Shown here: one piece after another, positions 43,713 through 55,930 of the stretch
How positions within the stretch are numbered: the first letter of the stretch is position 1
How the letters are laid out: every line of letters starts with the position of its first letter
From: Ipomoea triloba
Taxonomy: Eukaryota; Streptophyta; Magnoliopsida; Solanales; Convolvulaceae
Direction: 5' to 3'
DNA: 64,000 nt
Assembly (NCBI RefSeq): GCF_003576645.1
Contig: NC_044925.1
Coordinates: forward strand, 17,723,600 to 17,787,599
Program-made: the position numbers and the translations under genes
Notes under the pieces: model-generated
Seen by the model: only the letters and a program-made list of their open reading frames with translations
Database searches by the model: none
Told to the model about the DNA's origin: nothing

Positions 43713-45068
43713 TGTTGTGTATTTTGCGGTGAGTGTGAATGTGAAGGTGTTAAAACGAAGAGTTAAACTCCCTGAGTGTCGTGTCTCTCAAGGATGGCGA
43801 ATGGGAACCGAATACGTGTGACATTTAGGAAGTTGAAAGGTAAGAGTTACAAGAATCAAAGGTGGAGGTTTTATTCATTGTTGTGAAGGTAAAAAGGGAT
43901 AGAAAATGCAAAAGGTAAAAGGAAGGGGTGCATGCCAAAGTTAAGCCAAAGGATTGCTCATCGTAGGTAGCTTGGAATTGGGTTTCGGGATTGATCTAGG
44001 GAGTCACGGTATCAGTACTGAGTGGCGTCACACTCAGACTCTCAATCCTCATCCGGTTGAGGCATTTTATCGAACACCTAGCCTACCACTCCTCTCGGAT
44101 CTCGTCCTTTCGGACTAAGAGCGGAGATATAGATGAATTGGGGTCGTGAGAGTCCGCTATCGCCCACACTCTCACTTCCACTCGGTTTACTAACTACCCC
44201 GGTCGGAAATAGTAGCAAAGATTGAACAACATCATCCATACAAAACATCAATCATACTCCCACAATACACAAGATCATAATATCAAATTATAATAATCAA
44301 TCCATAGATCAACAAGGGCACATACACCCAACTAATCTATTCTAACATAATAAACATAAAATCAACAAAATAAGCAAAGCAAGAATGTAAAAGATCAAAC
44401 TTTAATATAAAAGAAGAGAATTTATACCTAAGGAAGTTTGAATCTACAAGATCTTCATCTTCAAATCCTAAACTAATCTAATCTAAGGAATGTCTTTCTT
44501 CCTCCCCAAAGGGGAAGAATTTGGAAAGGAAACTAGATCTAAGGATTATTGGGTGCCTCCTACTCTACCTAAGCTATCTAACTACTACCTAATGCCCCAA
44601 AGGTCTGAAATAATGAGCCTTATATAGGGGAAACAAAATAAGGGCAAGATGGTAATTTTTCCCGCAGCAGAATTTTAGGTTAGGATCAGGGCTCTCGACG
44701 CGTCGAGCCCTCAAGGAATTTCCGGAAAAATCATACGGCACGTTCTCGACGCGTCGAGCCTTGAGGCTTCGACTATCGCTACGCGTGTGGAGGACGTGGG
44801 GAGTTACTGGAATGTTTTCACGCCCCTCCACACGCGTGTGAGGCTGCGTGGGAGGCACCTGCTTCATGGTTTCTTCATTTTCTGCTCAGTTTCGGCCTTA
44901 AGTCCTCCTTTTGGCTGTAGAATACCTTAAAAACATCTTCCACACTCTCGTTAGATGTTTTGGTTACATTAGAGTCATAATGCATGAAATTCTTATGAAA
45001 TGGGTAATAAACTCTACAATTCTAGCCCTTAAATGACCCTTAAAATAGGCTATTCTTGGTGCTTATCA
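43713..45068 (-). repeat. E5 3' LTR, 1356 bp
   Basis: On minus it starts TGATAAGCACCAAGAATAGC at 45068 and ends ATACACAACA at 43713. It is the same family as the E1 LTR. The inverted repeat is at about 44776-44856 and a TATA-like TATATAAGG (minus) at about 44622. The bases before it (catga, 43708-43712) are a possible target duplication that cannot be checked here. Confidence 0.85.
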
Positions 45069-45928
45069 AAGTTTCCACACTTAAACCTTGCTTGTCCTCA
45101 AGCAAGCATACTTTTCTAAACTCTAATCATCTAAGCACCAAGGATAGTTCGTTTTCTCATTATCAATTGATCAAGCGATGTGTAGGTATTCGGAGTTGAG
45201 TGGGTGAAATTCCCTACACTATCTACCAAGACCTCTAAACTCATGCCGACCAAATGTAAGAAATATGCTAAGGAAGTTAAGTTCTCAAGAGATAGATATA
45301 ACATAAAAAGTTTGTTCACACCTTTCAAGCATGCAAGTGACAATAGGGTTTCACCTTGTATTTTCTAGGGGTCTCCAGCCGATCCGACTAGTGGGAATGA
45401 TGCTCACCCCTTAGCCAATTTCCAACCTATCGCCAAAGCCCCTTTACGTTAAAATAAGTGAGGGCAGGGACATGGACCGCTCAGCGCCATGGCTTGGGCG
45501 ATCACTCTATTTTCTCACCTCCTAGGATAACGTCATCAGGCGACCCGACTTCACATGGAGCTCCATGTTTTTTCGAAGACAGTACAATGGGTGCCTGAAT
45601 CCTAGCGAAGTGGCTTACCTCCTCTCTATTTTCTCATCTTTCAGGATCTCTTCGGGGTAACCGACTTCACATGGATCTCCATGCTTTTTCGAAGACGGTG
45701 CAATGGTTATCCCGTATCCAGACTAGATGGCTCACCTCTGCTTTTATCTCTAGGAGTGGCCTTTTTGCCTTTTTACTCTTTTCACCATATCAACCCCTCA
45801 TGCCTTTTTCTAGGGAATAGGGATTTTTCACTCTAAGCTCACTTAGGCTCACCTTTTGCCCCATGTCCTGCTAAGATTAGTTCAATTTCTGGGCTTCGCA
45901 ATTTTTATCTTTCTAAAACTTAAGGGTT
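45069..45928 (-). other. E5 3' noncoding region with twin stem-loop
   Basis: No gene. The PPT-like TTTCCACACTT is next to the LTR. Both stem-loops are present at about 45515-45735: CAGGC and GCCTG inside CTAGGAT and ATCCTAG, and CGGGATAACC against GGTTACCCCG with one mismatch. The last five bases, gggtt (45924-45928), are the CopB target duplication. Confidence 0.6.
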
Positions 45929-46771
45929 TTGTTAATAAAATTGCTAAAAAGAAAAATATTTGTGAAACTCCCTAAGCTGTAACAAGTCCTTGTGACAATT
46001 TTGTTAGTTCAGCAGATAGTTCAAAAACAGGTTCTCTTATGATGTATTAGGTTTCCTATAGTTCAGCAAAAGGGTCAGAAGGCTTTAAAGACAGCTTGCT
46101 GAACGAAACACTGAACCAAGACAAGGAAGACAAGAAGAGGAATCAGAGTCAGTTACGAAGGCTTCAAACTTAACCAAATCTGGACAAGATATATATGAGG
46201 AAAATTTCCAGTGATCGATGATCATTCTAGAGCATACCAAAGATCTGAACGTGAAAGCTTCCTCATATGTGATAACAAGAAATCTTGACAAAGCTTACCT
46301 TTAATTCAAGATGCATCTTCTTCATGAAGTTTTGGGCAAGCAATCATTCTGAAAGCCAGTTGCGCTATGATTGAGGGGGAGCCTCAATTCAAGAAGATCG
46401 GCAGATCAAGTATTCTTCAACTCTTCAAGGCTGAACTCTAGAATGGTGATGATGAAGATTTCTAGAGTTGCCGCGTGATTCTCTACTGTAAACTTGTGGT
46501 ACATTTTCAGAATTGATCAATGAAGAGTTGGGCAATCAGAGTGATGCCCCCTAGATGTAGGAATTGAGATTCCGAACTGGGTTACCAATTCTTGGTGTTC
46601 TTACTACTTTATTATCCTTTTGCACATTATCTGCTTAATACTCCTTGTTCTTTTCATTGCACTAGATCAGTAAATAGTTAAAGGTCATCTAACAAATCTA
46701 GTAATTGGATTTAATAGTTGGAAGACTCTTTTACAATCTTAGACCTAGAATACGGAAGTCTAAGTTTTTCA
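45929..46771 (+). repeat. CopB 5' LTR, 843 bp, begins TTG
   Basis: It starts TTGTTAATAAA and ends AAGTTTTTCA. The additional first T is also present between the PPT and the 3' LTR, so the LTR probably begins TT rather than TG. Confidence 0.88.
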
Positions 46772-46772
46772 C

Positions 46773-46785
46773 TTGGTATTAGAGC
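46773..46785 (+). other. CopB primer binding site, tRNA-iMet
   Basis: TTGGTATTAGAGC differs at one position from the common TTGGTATCAGAGC. The leader to 46902 has no gene. Confidence 0.85.
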
Positions 46786-46902
46786 ACAACCTCAAGGTCT
46801 TTTCCCTTGATAATGATCCTTTGAATCTCTTTTGAATCTCTTTGTTTTCCTTGTTACTAACCCTTCTTCTCAAGATTGGCTGCTGTGTGCCCTAAAGAAG
46901 AT

Positions 46903-48620
46903 ATGGAAGGGCAAGCAAGACCTCCTCAATTGATTGGTACAAATTATGCCTACTAGAAGGCGAGAACCAAGATCTATCTTCAGGCACAAGGAGTGAATGT
47001 GTGGAAGGCCATCACTCATGGCTGGACTCACCCCAAAAAGATTCAAGAAGATAAGTCAGAAATTCTCGCTCCGGTTGAACAGTGGAGCGCCGAAGAAATT
47101 AGCGACAGTGACAATAACAACAAGGCACTGAACACAATTACTGGATTGCTTGATGAGGGTCAATTCGGGTTAATTGCTAGATGCAGCTCTGCAAAGCATG
47201 CCTGGGAAATTCTTGAAAAACTTTATGAAGGAGACTCCTCTGTCAAACAAACCAAGATGCAGCAAGTCCTCACTAGATTTGAAGAATTACGGATGAAAGA
47301 TGAAGAAATCATCGTCGAATTTAATGCTAGGGTTCAAGAATTGAAGAACGAAGCTGCCGTATTGGGGGAACCATTCTCCTCGGACAAACTGATCAGGAAG
47401 ATTCTTCGATCCCTTCCTGTACGCTTCAGGATGAAAGTCACTGCAATTCAAGAAAGTGTAGGTTGAGAAACGAAATCTGTTGCGGAACTAATGAGCAATC
47501 TAAGGACATACGAAATGGATATACTATCGCAAGACAACAACTCAAAAAGGGGTAAGAATGTTGCGTTTATTGCCGAAGAATGTGACTCAGAAGAAGAGTG
47601 TGAAGAACTAGATGATGAATCTGTGGCAATGATAACAAGAAATTTCACCAAGATTCTCAAACAAATAAATCGGAGAAACAGGGGAGGCAAGAATCAACAA
47701 AACAGACCCAACAGTGCTACTCCATCCTCGTCTAACTCATCCCGAACCGTCGGAAAATCATCAAATCCAAATCAACAGAAGAACTTTGGTCAAATCAATC
47801 AGTTCGGTCAAAATAAAAACTTGACTCGACAAAATCAATGGCAGCAAGGGTAAGTTAAGAACAAGAACAAAGGAATTCAGTGCAGAGAATGTGAAGGTTT
47901 CAGACACATTCAGGTGGAATGTGCCACTTACCTCAAAAGAAAGAAATCCATGAAGGCAACAACCTAGAGTGATGAAGATTGTTCTGAGGAAGCTCAAGAT
48001 GAAGATGAAGAAATATCAGGAAACTTCGTAGCATTCACTGCAGTTGTTGCTGAATCTCATTCGGACTTGGATAATAGTTCAGATCATGAAGATGTAGATA
48101 AAATACCTTATGAAGAACTTGAACAATCCTACATCAAATTGTACAAGAAATGGGATATTCTCTTGAAGACTCACACAACCACAAATTCTAAAAATGAGTT
48201 CCTTGAAAAGAACATTGAATCCTTGAAGAAACACTGAACTAGCAGAGTCCAACTCCAAAGTGATGAAGCTCTCGGCAGAATTAGAAATGATGAACACAAC
48301 ATCAACTCTCAATCAAATCCTTGACTTCGGAAGATCACCCAACATTCGAAATGGTTTGGGCTACACTCGAAACTCTCAAAATTCTTTCACTACTAAGTTT
48401 GTCCCTGCAGGTACTAGCACTTGGACAAATGTTGAAACCCACCAGAAGATTTTGAGGAAATATAATCCAACATGTCATTACTGCTACAAGAAAGGCCACA
48501 CAAGACCGGAATGTTATAGGTTCTATAGTGATCAGAGAACTGACAAATTTCAAAAGAAATGGATCACTCCAGTCAGTCGTCAAGTTTGGGTAAGAAAATC
48601 TGATCTAGTTTGTTATTCTA
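46903..48620 (+). pseudogene. CopB gag with several stops
   Basis: The ATG at 46903 starts MEGQARPPQL. In-frame stops are TAG at 46954, TGA at 47464, TAA at 47851 and one near 47965. The UBN2-type domain has KHAWEILEKLYEGD, FEELRMKDEE and LRSLPVRFRMKV. A zinc knuckle CX2CX4HX4C (CRECEGFRHIQVEC) follows at about 47881, then an acidic stretch, and a frameshift near 48230. A second knuckle (CHYCYKKGHTRPEC) is at about 48472 in the frame that continues to the protease. Confidence 0.85.
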
Positions 48621-51600
48621 TGCTTTTTGGAAAAGAACAGGGAAAATGGTATTTCGACAGTGGTTGTTCTAGGCATATGACCGACAGTAAAGAATTTCTC
48701 AAGAATGTGATTCCATATACTGGACAAGTAACCTTTGGTGATGGAATTAAGGGTGACATCATGGGTATTGGGATCCTCAATGTAGCTGGACTACCCTCAC
48801 TATCGAAGGTACTACTGGTATAGGGTCTTAAAGCAAATTTGATTAGCATCAGCCAGTTGTGTGACCAAAAGTTGAATGTAGGGTTCACGAAAGATCGATG
48901 CATTGTTAAGGACAAACTGAACAAAGTTATTATGGAAGGTATAAGATCCTCTGACAATTGCTATATTTTGTCTTCTAATCTTTTGTGTTGCAGCACCACC
49001 ACTAGTAATACAGATCTTTGGCATCAAAGACTTGGGCACATGAATTATCAAGATATGAACCATCTCATAAGTCATGAATGTGTATGGGGGTACCAAAGTT
49101 CAAAGTTAAGGAAACTGGTGTATGTGGCCCTTGCCAGCTGGGAAAGCAAACCAGAATCCCACACAAACATTTCAATCATATAGGAACCTCTTCGTGTCTG
49201 GATCTTCTGCATATTGACCTAATCGGACCAACACAGGTGGAAAGTTTGGGAGGTAAAAGGTATATTTTTGTCTGTGTTGATGACTACTCTCGTTTTTGCT
49301 GGGTAATGTTCCTCAGAAACAAGTCAGAAACCTTTGAACAGTTTGAGAAACTGTGTTTGAAGCTGCAAAAAGAGAACGGATTGCATATTGGTAAAATAGC
49401 GAGGATTAGGTCGGATCATGGTAGGGAATTCGAAAATCTGGACTTCTCGACCTTCTGCTCCAAAAATGGAACCAGTCATGAATTCTCAGCCCCGAAAACT
49501 CCCCAGCAAAATGGAGTAGTTGAGCGAAAAAACAGAACCATCCAAGAAATGGCTCGAGTCTTGATAAATAGCAAAGACCTTCCTCAGTTCTTCTGGGCAG
49601 AGGCAGTTCATACAACTTGTCATATAATCAACAAAGTGTATCTTAGACCTGGGATGTCGCATACACCATATGAGCTGTGGCGAGGAAGGAAACCAAATTT
49701 GAAGTACTTTCGCATTTTTGGCAGCAGATGTTATATCCTAAATGACAGAGAAAAGGTTGGAAAATTTGAACCAAAGAGTGATGAAGGCATATTCTTGGGG
49801 TACTCACCAAATAGCCGAGCTTATAGAGTTTACAACAAACGTATCAAGACTGTCCAAGAATCTATCAATGTAATTGTGGATGATCAACCGCAAATAGTTG
49901 GTGATTATTTACCAGCTGTTGATCTTAAACAGAACCAAACAAAAACAGGTGATGAAAAAGGAGTCAAGAAATCTGAGTCAGACCCTGAACTAGATGACTC
50001 CGAACCAGACACTGAACAATACCAAAGAAAGTCAGATGATGAAAAAGGGATCAAGAAATCTGAGTTAGAATCGGAATCAGAGGACTCAAAACCACCCACT
50101 AAACAACAGTCAAACATAGATGACCATCCATCTACACTGTCAAAGCAAGTTCCCACACATGTTCAAAAAAATCATCCTGCTGAGAACATATTGGGGACAC
50201 CCACGGCCGGTGTTCGAACCAGAGGAATGCTAAGAGGCAGTCTAGCTGAGTTATCTGGGTACGCGTGTTACACATCAAAATTTGAACCCAAGAATTACAA
50301 AGAAGCACTTCAAGATGAAGACTGGATAAGGGCTATGCAGGATGAACTTGCTCAATTTGAGAGAAATGAGGTACGGGATCTTGTGTCATGTCCTTTAGAC
50401 GCAAACATAGTCGGCACAAAGTGGATTTTTCGAAACAAAACCGATGAACAGGGAAATGTGGCCAGAAATAAGGCCAGACTGGTGGCACAAGGTTACTCAC
50501 AAATTGAAGGGATTGACTATGAAGAAACATTTGCACCCGTGGCCAGACTAGAGTCTGTGAGATTACTGTTGGCCGTCTCCTGCATTCCGAACTTTCAACT
50601 GAACCAGATGGACATAAAAACCGCCTTTTTAAATGGACTTCTCAATGAGGAAATCTTCGTAGCTCAACCAAAAGGATTTGAGAATCCACAGTATCCTAAT
50701 TATGTCTATAAACTGAAAAAGGCCCTTTATGGTCTGAAACAGACACCAAGAGCATGGTATGAACGGCTCACACAATATCTCCTGAAAAATGGGTACATTC
50801 ACGGTGGAGCAGATAAAACACTATTTGTCAAAAAGACCACTGGTCACATAACTGTGGCCCAGGTTTATGTAGACGGTATTGTTTTCGGCTCAACATCCCC
50901 TACAAATGTTAAGGAGTTTATTCAAGTCATGGAAAATGAATTTGAGATGAGCATGATAGTGGAATTGACATGCTTATTGGGTCTACAGGTAAAACAGATG
51001 GAAACAGGGCTGTTTTTGTCACAGACCAAATATGCCCAAAACTTGGTCAAAAGGTTTGGTCTTGACTCTACTAAGGAAGCTAAAACGCCTCTTTCCACCA
51101 TGGTAAAACTATCAAAAGACTCCAACTCAAAACCTGTTGAAGGCAAACTCTATCGAAGTATGATTGGTAGTCTACTGTACCTAACGGCAAGCAGACCTGA
51201 TATAATGTTCAGTGTAGGTTTGTGTGCACGCTTCGAAGCAAACCCAAGGGAAGCACATTTGAATGCAGTCAAAAGAATAATCAAATATGTTAAGGGGACT
51301 GTAAACTATAGACTATGGTATTTGCGTGACTTAGGGACTGAACTACTTGGATACAGTGATGCTGACTGGGCAGGAAATCTGGAGGACAGAAAAAGTACAT
51401 CAGGAGGGTGTTTTTTCTTGGGCAAAAACCTTGTCTCATGGTTCAGCAAGAAGCAAAACTCCATCTCATTGTCCACTGCAGAAGCTGAATACATAGCTGC
51501 TGGGAGTTGCTGCACTCAACTCATATGGATGAAACAGATGCTGAACGATTATGGACTAAAGTTCAGTAGTGCTGATCTTCACTGCGACAACACCAGTGCT

Positions 51601-51816
51601 ATCAATATTGCAAAAAATCCTGTCTAGCATTCCCGCACTAAGCATATAGATATCAGACATCATTTCATCAGGGATCTTGTGGAAAGTGGAGACATTAAGT
51701 TGCACTACATACCAACATACAAACAACTGGGAGACATATTTACAAAGGCACTGGATCCGATCAGATTCAACATCCTAAAATCAGAACTTGGTATGTGTAA
51801 TGGTCCACCGAACTAG
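48621..51816 (+). pseudogene. CopB pol: protease, integrase, RT (YVDG), RNase H
   Basis: The protease has WYFDSGCSRHMT, intact. A TAG at 48821-48823 and a frameshift near 49060 precede an 849-codon open frame (49078-51627). The zinc region has CGPCQLGKQ; the integrase core has LLHIDLIGP, RSDHGREF and NGVVERKNR, intact. An acidic linker of about 110 residues follows. The RT has GTKWIFRNK and MDIKTAFLNG, but the active site reads YVDG (GGT at 50875-50877), so polymerase should be dead. RNase H has YSDADWAG and STAEAEYIA; after a TAG at 51625-51627 it continues with [13 protein letters not shown] to a TAG at 51814. Confidence 0.92.
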
Positions 51817-52187
51817 TACAGTAAGTGGGACACCCCTTCGTCCTTATCACAGGTTATTTCTCTCAAAATTCTTCTTTGTTCTATTTTTTTTTCTCGCACT
51901 ACACTAACATCTGTCTTGATAAGCATATAATCCTTGAAGAACAGTGCACCCGACTGACCAAACTGCTATAGCATTAATTACGGAAATGACAACTGTCAAA
52001 TCTGCATGACTCCCACTCCCCTCATGCCTCATCACGTGACCCGAAAAAGCAGGTCATCATGGAGTCCTTCGACCTTTGAAAAACCAGTTGCAGTAAGGGG
52101 AAATCAAAGATCACGCAAATCTCTCAAAGCTGCAAACCCTCTCACAAACCTCACATGAAATCAGGAACCTTGAAGCGAAGCTCTACA
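51817..52187 (+). other. CopB spacer between pol and third ORF
   Basis: No gene seen. It could hold the leader of a subgenomic RNA for the third ORF. Confidence 0.5.
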
Positions 52188-54490
52188 ATGGATCAAGACG
52201 AAACCCAATACTTTGATTTCTCCAGACTCACAAACAAATATCCCTCTGAAATTCAACATTAAGCATCCCGAGAGATGGTCATGATAATCAACAACAAGAT
52301 AAAACCTCCCGGGGGAGAACCAATCTGGTCGTGGTACTCGAGAGCAGAGCAACTAGACTACCTGAAAGGGTTTCTCAAACCACTTGCATTCGAGAAAGGA
52401 GAAACAGCTAAGGCCAAGGATCCTGAGGTTTATTCTGAAACACCTTCCTTTCTTCTTTTTTTTTTTTCTCAACAAATAACTATACATGAACAACATAGTT
52501 TCTGCCTTTAACATTTTTTCAGGATATAATTGTTCTATCAGATACTGAGGATGAAATTAATCCAGAAAATGTCACTGTAGAAAAACCTATGCCCTTAGTC
52601 TCTGTAAAACAAGAACCAATAGATGATGAACATGAAAAATTGTCTGTTCCTGATAAAAATCTACCCGTGCCTGATAATGTCAACCCAGAGTCTGCTGTAG
52701 TATATGGTCCTCATCAACTTGAACCTCCTGCTTCCCTTTTCACCAAACTCAACTTGTTTAACATCATGGATGAACACATAAGATCAACCTCTCTCACAAA
52801 TAGACTGTCTATTCCCCTGAATATCCTACAAAGCACAAAACCCACACAAGATCAAATTCTGTCTCTACCATCACCACAAACCACACAAGCAGAAATCCCT
52901 GAGCATCAAAATCCTGAAAATCCTCTCCCCATCCAGTCAGAAAACTCTCATACTGATGAAACTAGATTTGAACCTCAATCTGAACCAAATCCTGAAACAA
53001 CACCTACCAACCCCATTGATGATTCTCCATTAGACTTTGAGTTTGAAACAGGAAATCCTCCAGAATTACAAGTTGCAGAATCGATTGATGAAGAAGACAA
53101 TCTGCCTTTGTCCCAAGTGAAGAAGAACCAAGAAAAGGCTAAAGGAAAGAAGAAGATACAAAAAGAACAAGTGGACAAAAATCCTGTGGCAAAAATTCAA
53201 GTCTTTTCCGCCCCTGTCACAAGGCGAAAAACCAGGTCATCCACAGCACAACAGGAGAAGGAAACCCCCTCACCAGCACGAAAAACCAAGAGAAAATAGC
53301 CAATTGCTGAACAACCTGTCCCTGTGGAAACCACTGCTAGTAAGAAGAGAAAGAAGAACACCACTCGAACTCAGCAATCTGAAAGCCAGCCGGATGTCTC
53401 TGCCGTAACACCTCTTAAAGTAATCACCCCTCAATTCTTATCTGATGAGTATGCTGCAAGATGGGACTCAACAAACAAAAGGAAAATCCTGAGCGAAAGG
53501 TATCTTGATGTTGAAAAGTTCAAGTCTCAGTGCCAACTCATGCCAGTGTTTGAGAAGTTAAACCTTGTCAAGTCTGTAACAACTCAAACGAGCTATCCAC
53601 CTATTGCCATAAAAGAATTTTATGCAAACCTTCTAAAGACTATCAAGGAGGCTGGCTCACAAGTTTATGGACGTGTTTGGCTGAGAGGAAACGAATACAA
53701 TTTTGACACACGTACCATCAATCTGTATCTGGGCATAGATGCAAGTGACATTGAGGACCCTGTTATTGGTGCAAATACAATCACAAAGGTCATTACAGGA
53801 GGAACATATAGCTATTGGCCTGTTGAAACCAACATGTTGCCAGCCAAATCTCTCATAACAAAGTATGCTATTCTGCACAAACTAGCCATGACAAATTGGA
53901 TGCCGAATGAACACCGAGGAGGATTAAACTTTCTTATGGCCACCTTGATCTACAAGATAGGCAAAGGTATTCATGTCGACTTAGGTGACATTATCTTCAA
54001 ACATGTGACATCTTTCAGGAAACCAGAGTCTAAGGAAAGCAAAGTAAAGCTGCCTTTTCCCTGCACAATTTATGGAGTTCTACGCACACAAGGGTTCAAA
54101 CCAGAACCAAATGAGCCTATGGAAGCACCACAAGTTAGAACAATTTATGCTAGACTCAAACAAGGAAGTTATGTGCTTGACATCTTTCCAGAACATGCAA
54201 GTAGCTCAGCCCGAGCTCTGAACCTTGATGCACCATTTACCAGCAAACTCACAGCCCAGCACCTTGACAAAAGCATCAGAGATCTTAACACGATCATACA
54301 GATACTTGTTGCAAAGAGAACAATTGAGATGCAGTTACGTGAACAATTGAGATTGAGAGACCAAGAGATGACTGCTGCTGTCACTAAAACACCCACTGAT
54401 CCATCTACTGCACATGAAGCTGACTCCACTGCACCTGAAGCTGATTCCACTGCAAACGGCCAGGAGGATGAGTCCTCAGAATCTGATTGA
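52188..54490 (+). CDS. CopB third ORF (env position), two exons
   Basis: The likely start is ATG 52188 (MDQDETQYF), with a TAA at 52260-52262 in that frame. Exon 1 is open again to 52427 and exon 2 from 52523. Exon 2 is open to a TAG at 53297-53299 and on in the same frame to 54490. The first half is Pro/Glu/Ser-rich with Lys-rich clusters that resemble nuclear localisation signals. Residues from about 53420 form a globular domain (KEFYANLLKTIKEAG, VYGRVWLRG, INLYLGID, LHKLAMTNWMPNEHRG, KGIHVDLGDII) resembling the putative plant transposon protein domain. A coiled coil and acidic Thr/Ser tail end it. There is no signal peptide or membrane segment, so it is not a classical envelope. Confidence 0.65.
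52428..52522 (+). other. predicted 95-nt intron in the CopB third ORF
   Basis: The donor CCTGAG|GTTTATTC and acceptor TTTTTTCAG|GATATA flank a T-rich segment. Both exon ends are in phase 0, and removal links two open frames otherwise separated by a stop at 52509. An ordinary frameshift is an alternative. Confidence 0.6.
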
Positions 54491-54861
54491 TTCTTTTCTA
54501 ATACTTGGGTTGCCTTTTCTACTTGTGGCTACAGATTCACAAGTTCCTGGCAATAGGGGGATTAGGAACAACCTTCTAAACATTTGTTACTATGGTTACT
54601 TGGTTACTGTTTTTTTTATTTTTTTTATGAAGAAGATAGTTTGAAGACCCCACTGCTCGAATGGATTATTTGTAATAGGGTCTCATGTTAGTTTATGGTC
54701 CTTTTGTTTTGTATGATGATATAATCATCTTCATATTTTGTTGGTTGTTTAATTCTGTTTTTTTTTGGGACTATGTTTTGAATGAACGCTGTTTTTAACT
54801 ATCTCTGATGTTTTAGGAAGATTGTTGTGAATTGCCAAGAAACTTGCTACAAAGGGGGAGA
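54491..54861 (+). other. CopB 3' untranslated region and polypurine tract
   Basis: No gene. AAAGGGGGAGA (54851-54861) is the polypurine tract directly before the 3' LTR. Confidence 0.8.
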
Positions 54862-55704
54862 TTGTTAATAAAATTGCTAAAAAGAAAAATATTTGTGAAA
54901 CTCCCTAAGTTGTAACAAGTTTTTGTGACAATTTTGTTAGTTCAGCAGATAGTTCAAAAACAGGTTCTCTTATGATGTATTAGGTTTCCTATATTTCAGC
55001 AAAAGGGTCAGAAGGCTTTAAAGACAGATTGCTGAACGAAACACTGAACCAAGACAAGGAAGACAAGAAGAGGAATCAGAGTCAGTTACGAAGGCTTCAA
55101 ACTTAACCGAATCTGGACAAGATATATATGAGGAAAATTTCCAGTGATCGGTGATCATTCCAGAGCATACCAAAGATCTGAACGTGAAAGCTTCCTCATA
55201 TGTGATAACAAGAAATCTTGACAAAGCTTACCTTTGATTCAAGATGCATCTTCTTCATGAAGTTTTGGGCAAGCAATCACTCTGAAAGCCAGTTGCGCTA
55301 TGATTGAGGGGGAGCCTCAATTCAAGAAGATCGGGAGATCAAGTATTCTTCAACTCTTCAAGGCTGAACTCTAAAATGGTGATGATGAAGATTTCTAGAG
55401 TTGCCGCGTGATTCTCTACTGTAAACTTGTGGTACATTTTCAGAATTGATCAATGAAGAGTTGGGCAATCAGAGTGATACCCCCCAGATGTAGGAATTGA
55501 GATTCCGAACTGGGTTACCAATTCTTGGTGTTCTTACTGCTTTATTATCCTTTTGCACATTATCTACTTAATACTCCTTGTTCTTTTCATTGCACTAGAT
55601 TAGTAAATAGTTAAAGGTCATCTAACAAATCTAGTAATTGGATTTAATAGTTGGAAGACTCTTTTACAATCTTAGACCTAGAATACGGAAGTCTAAGTTT
55701 TTCA
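54862..55704 (+). repeat. CopB 3' LTR, 843 bp
   Basis: It is the same length as the 5' LTR and ends AAGTTTTTCA; gggtt follows. A frame at 55018-55224 also occurs in the 5' LTR and is not a gene. Confidence 0.93.
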
Positions 55705-55930
55705 GGGTTCACACTCCCACTTCGAGAGATCCTTGACTAAGGTCCAAACAAAATACAAGGTGAAGAACATGCAAGCACACATAAAAATTTTCAATTTTGG
55801 GTCAAATTGTGCAAATTTGTGCAAAGTGTAACTTCCAAAGCATATTTAAGACATTCGTATGTGGCACAAGGTTAGGAACCTTCCTAGATAGTATTGGCAA
55901 TAAAACGCCCTCTAGTTCCTATACCTTATC
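55705..55930 (-). other. E5 noncoding region, upstream piece
   Basis: It continues E5 beyond CopB and matches the reverse complement of E1 3880-4090, including ACTCCCACTTCGAGAGATCC. F begins at 55931. Confidence 0.8.

Larger units (their letters stand above)
45929..55704 (+). mobile_element. CopB: Ty1/copia element with a third ORF
   Basis: Two 843-bp LTRs and the target duplication gggtt (45924-45928, 55705-55709) fix it. The order is LTR, iMet primer site, gag, protease, integrase, RT, RNase H, a third ORF with a predicted intron, PPT, LTR. I count about 17 differences between the LTRs, near 2 percent. The order protease-integrase-RT confirms copia; a third ORF after pol is known from SIRE-type elements. 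Confidence 0.93.
43713..55930 (-). mobile_element. E5: Athila-like element, family A, 3' part
   Basis: In transcription order toward the left: noncoding region 55930-55705, CopB insertion, noncoding region 45923-45069, then the 3' LTR 45068-43713. It is collinear with E1 3880-6224. F interrupts it at 55931, and its coding part lies beyond F outside the window. Confidence 0.85.

Noticed and set aside
46085..46291. Minus-strand frame in the CopB LTR, repeated at 55018-55224
   Set aside because: LTR sequence; antisense, no domain, present only because both LTRs are similar.
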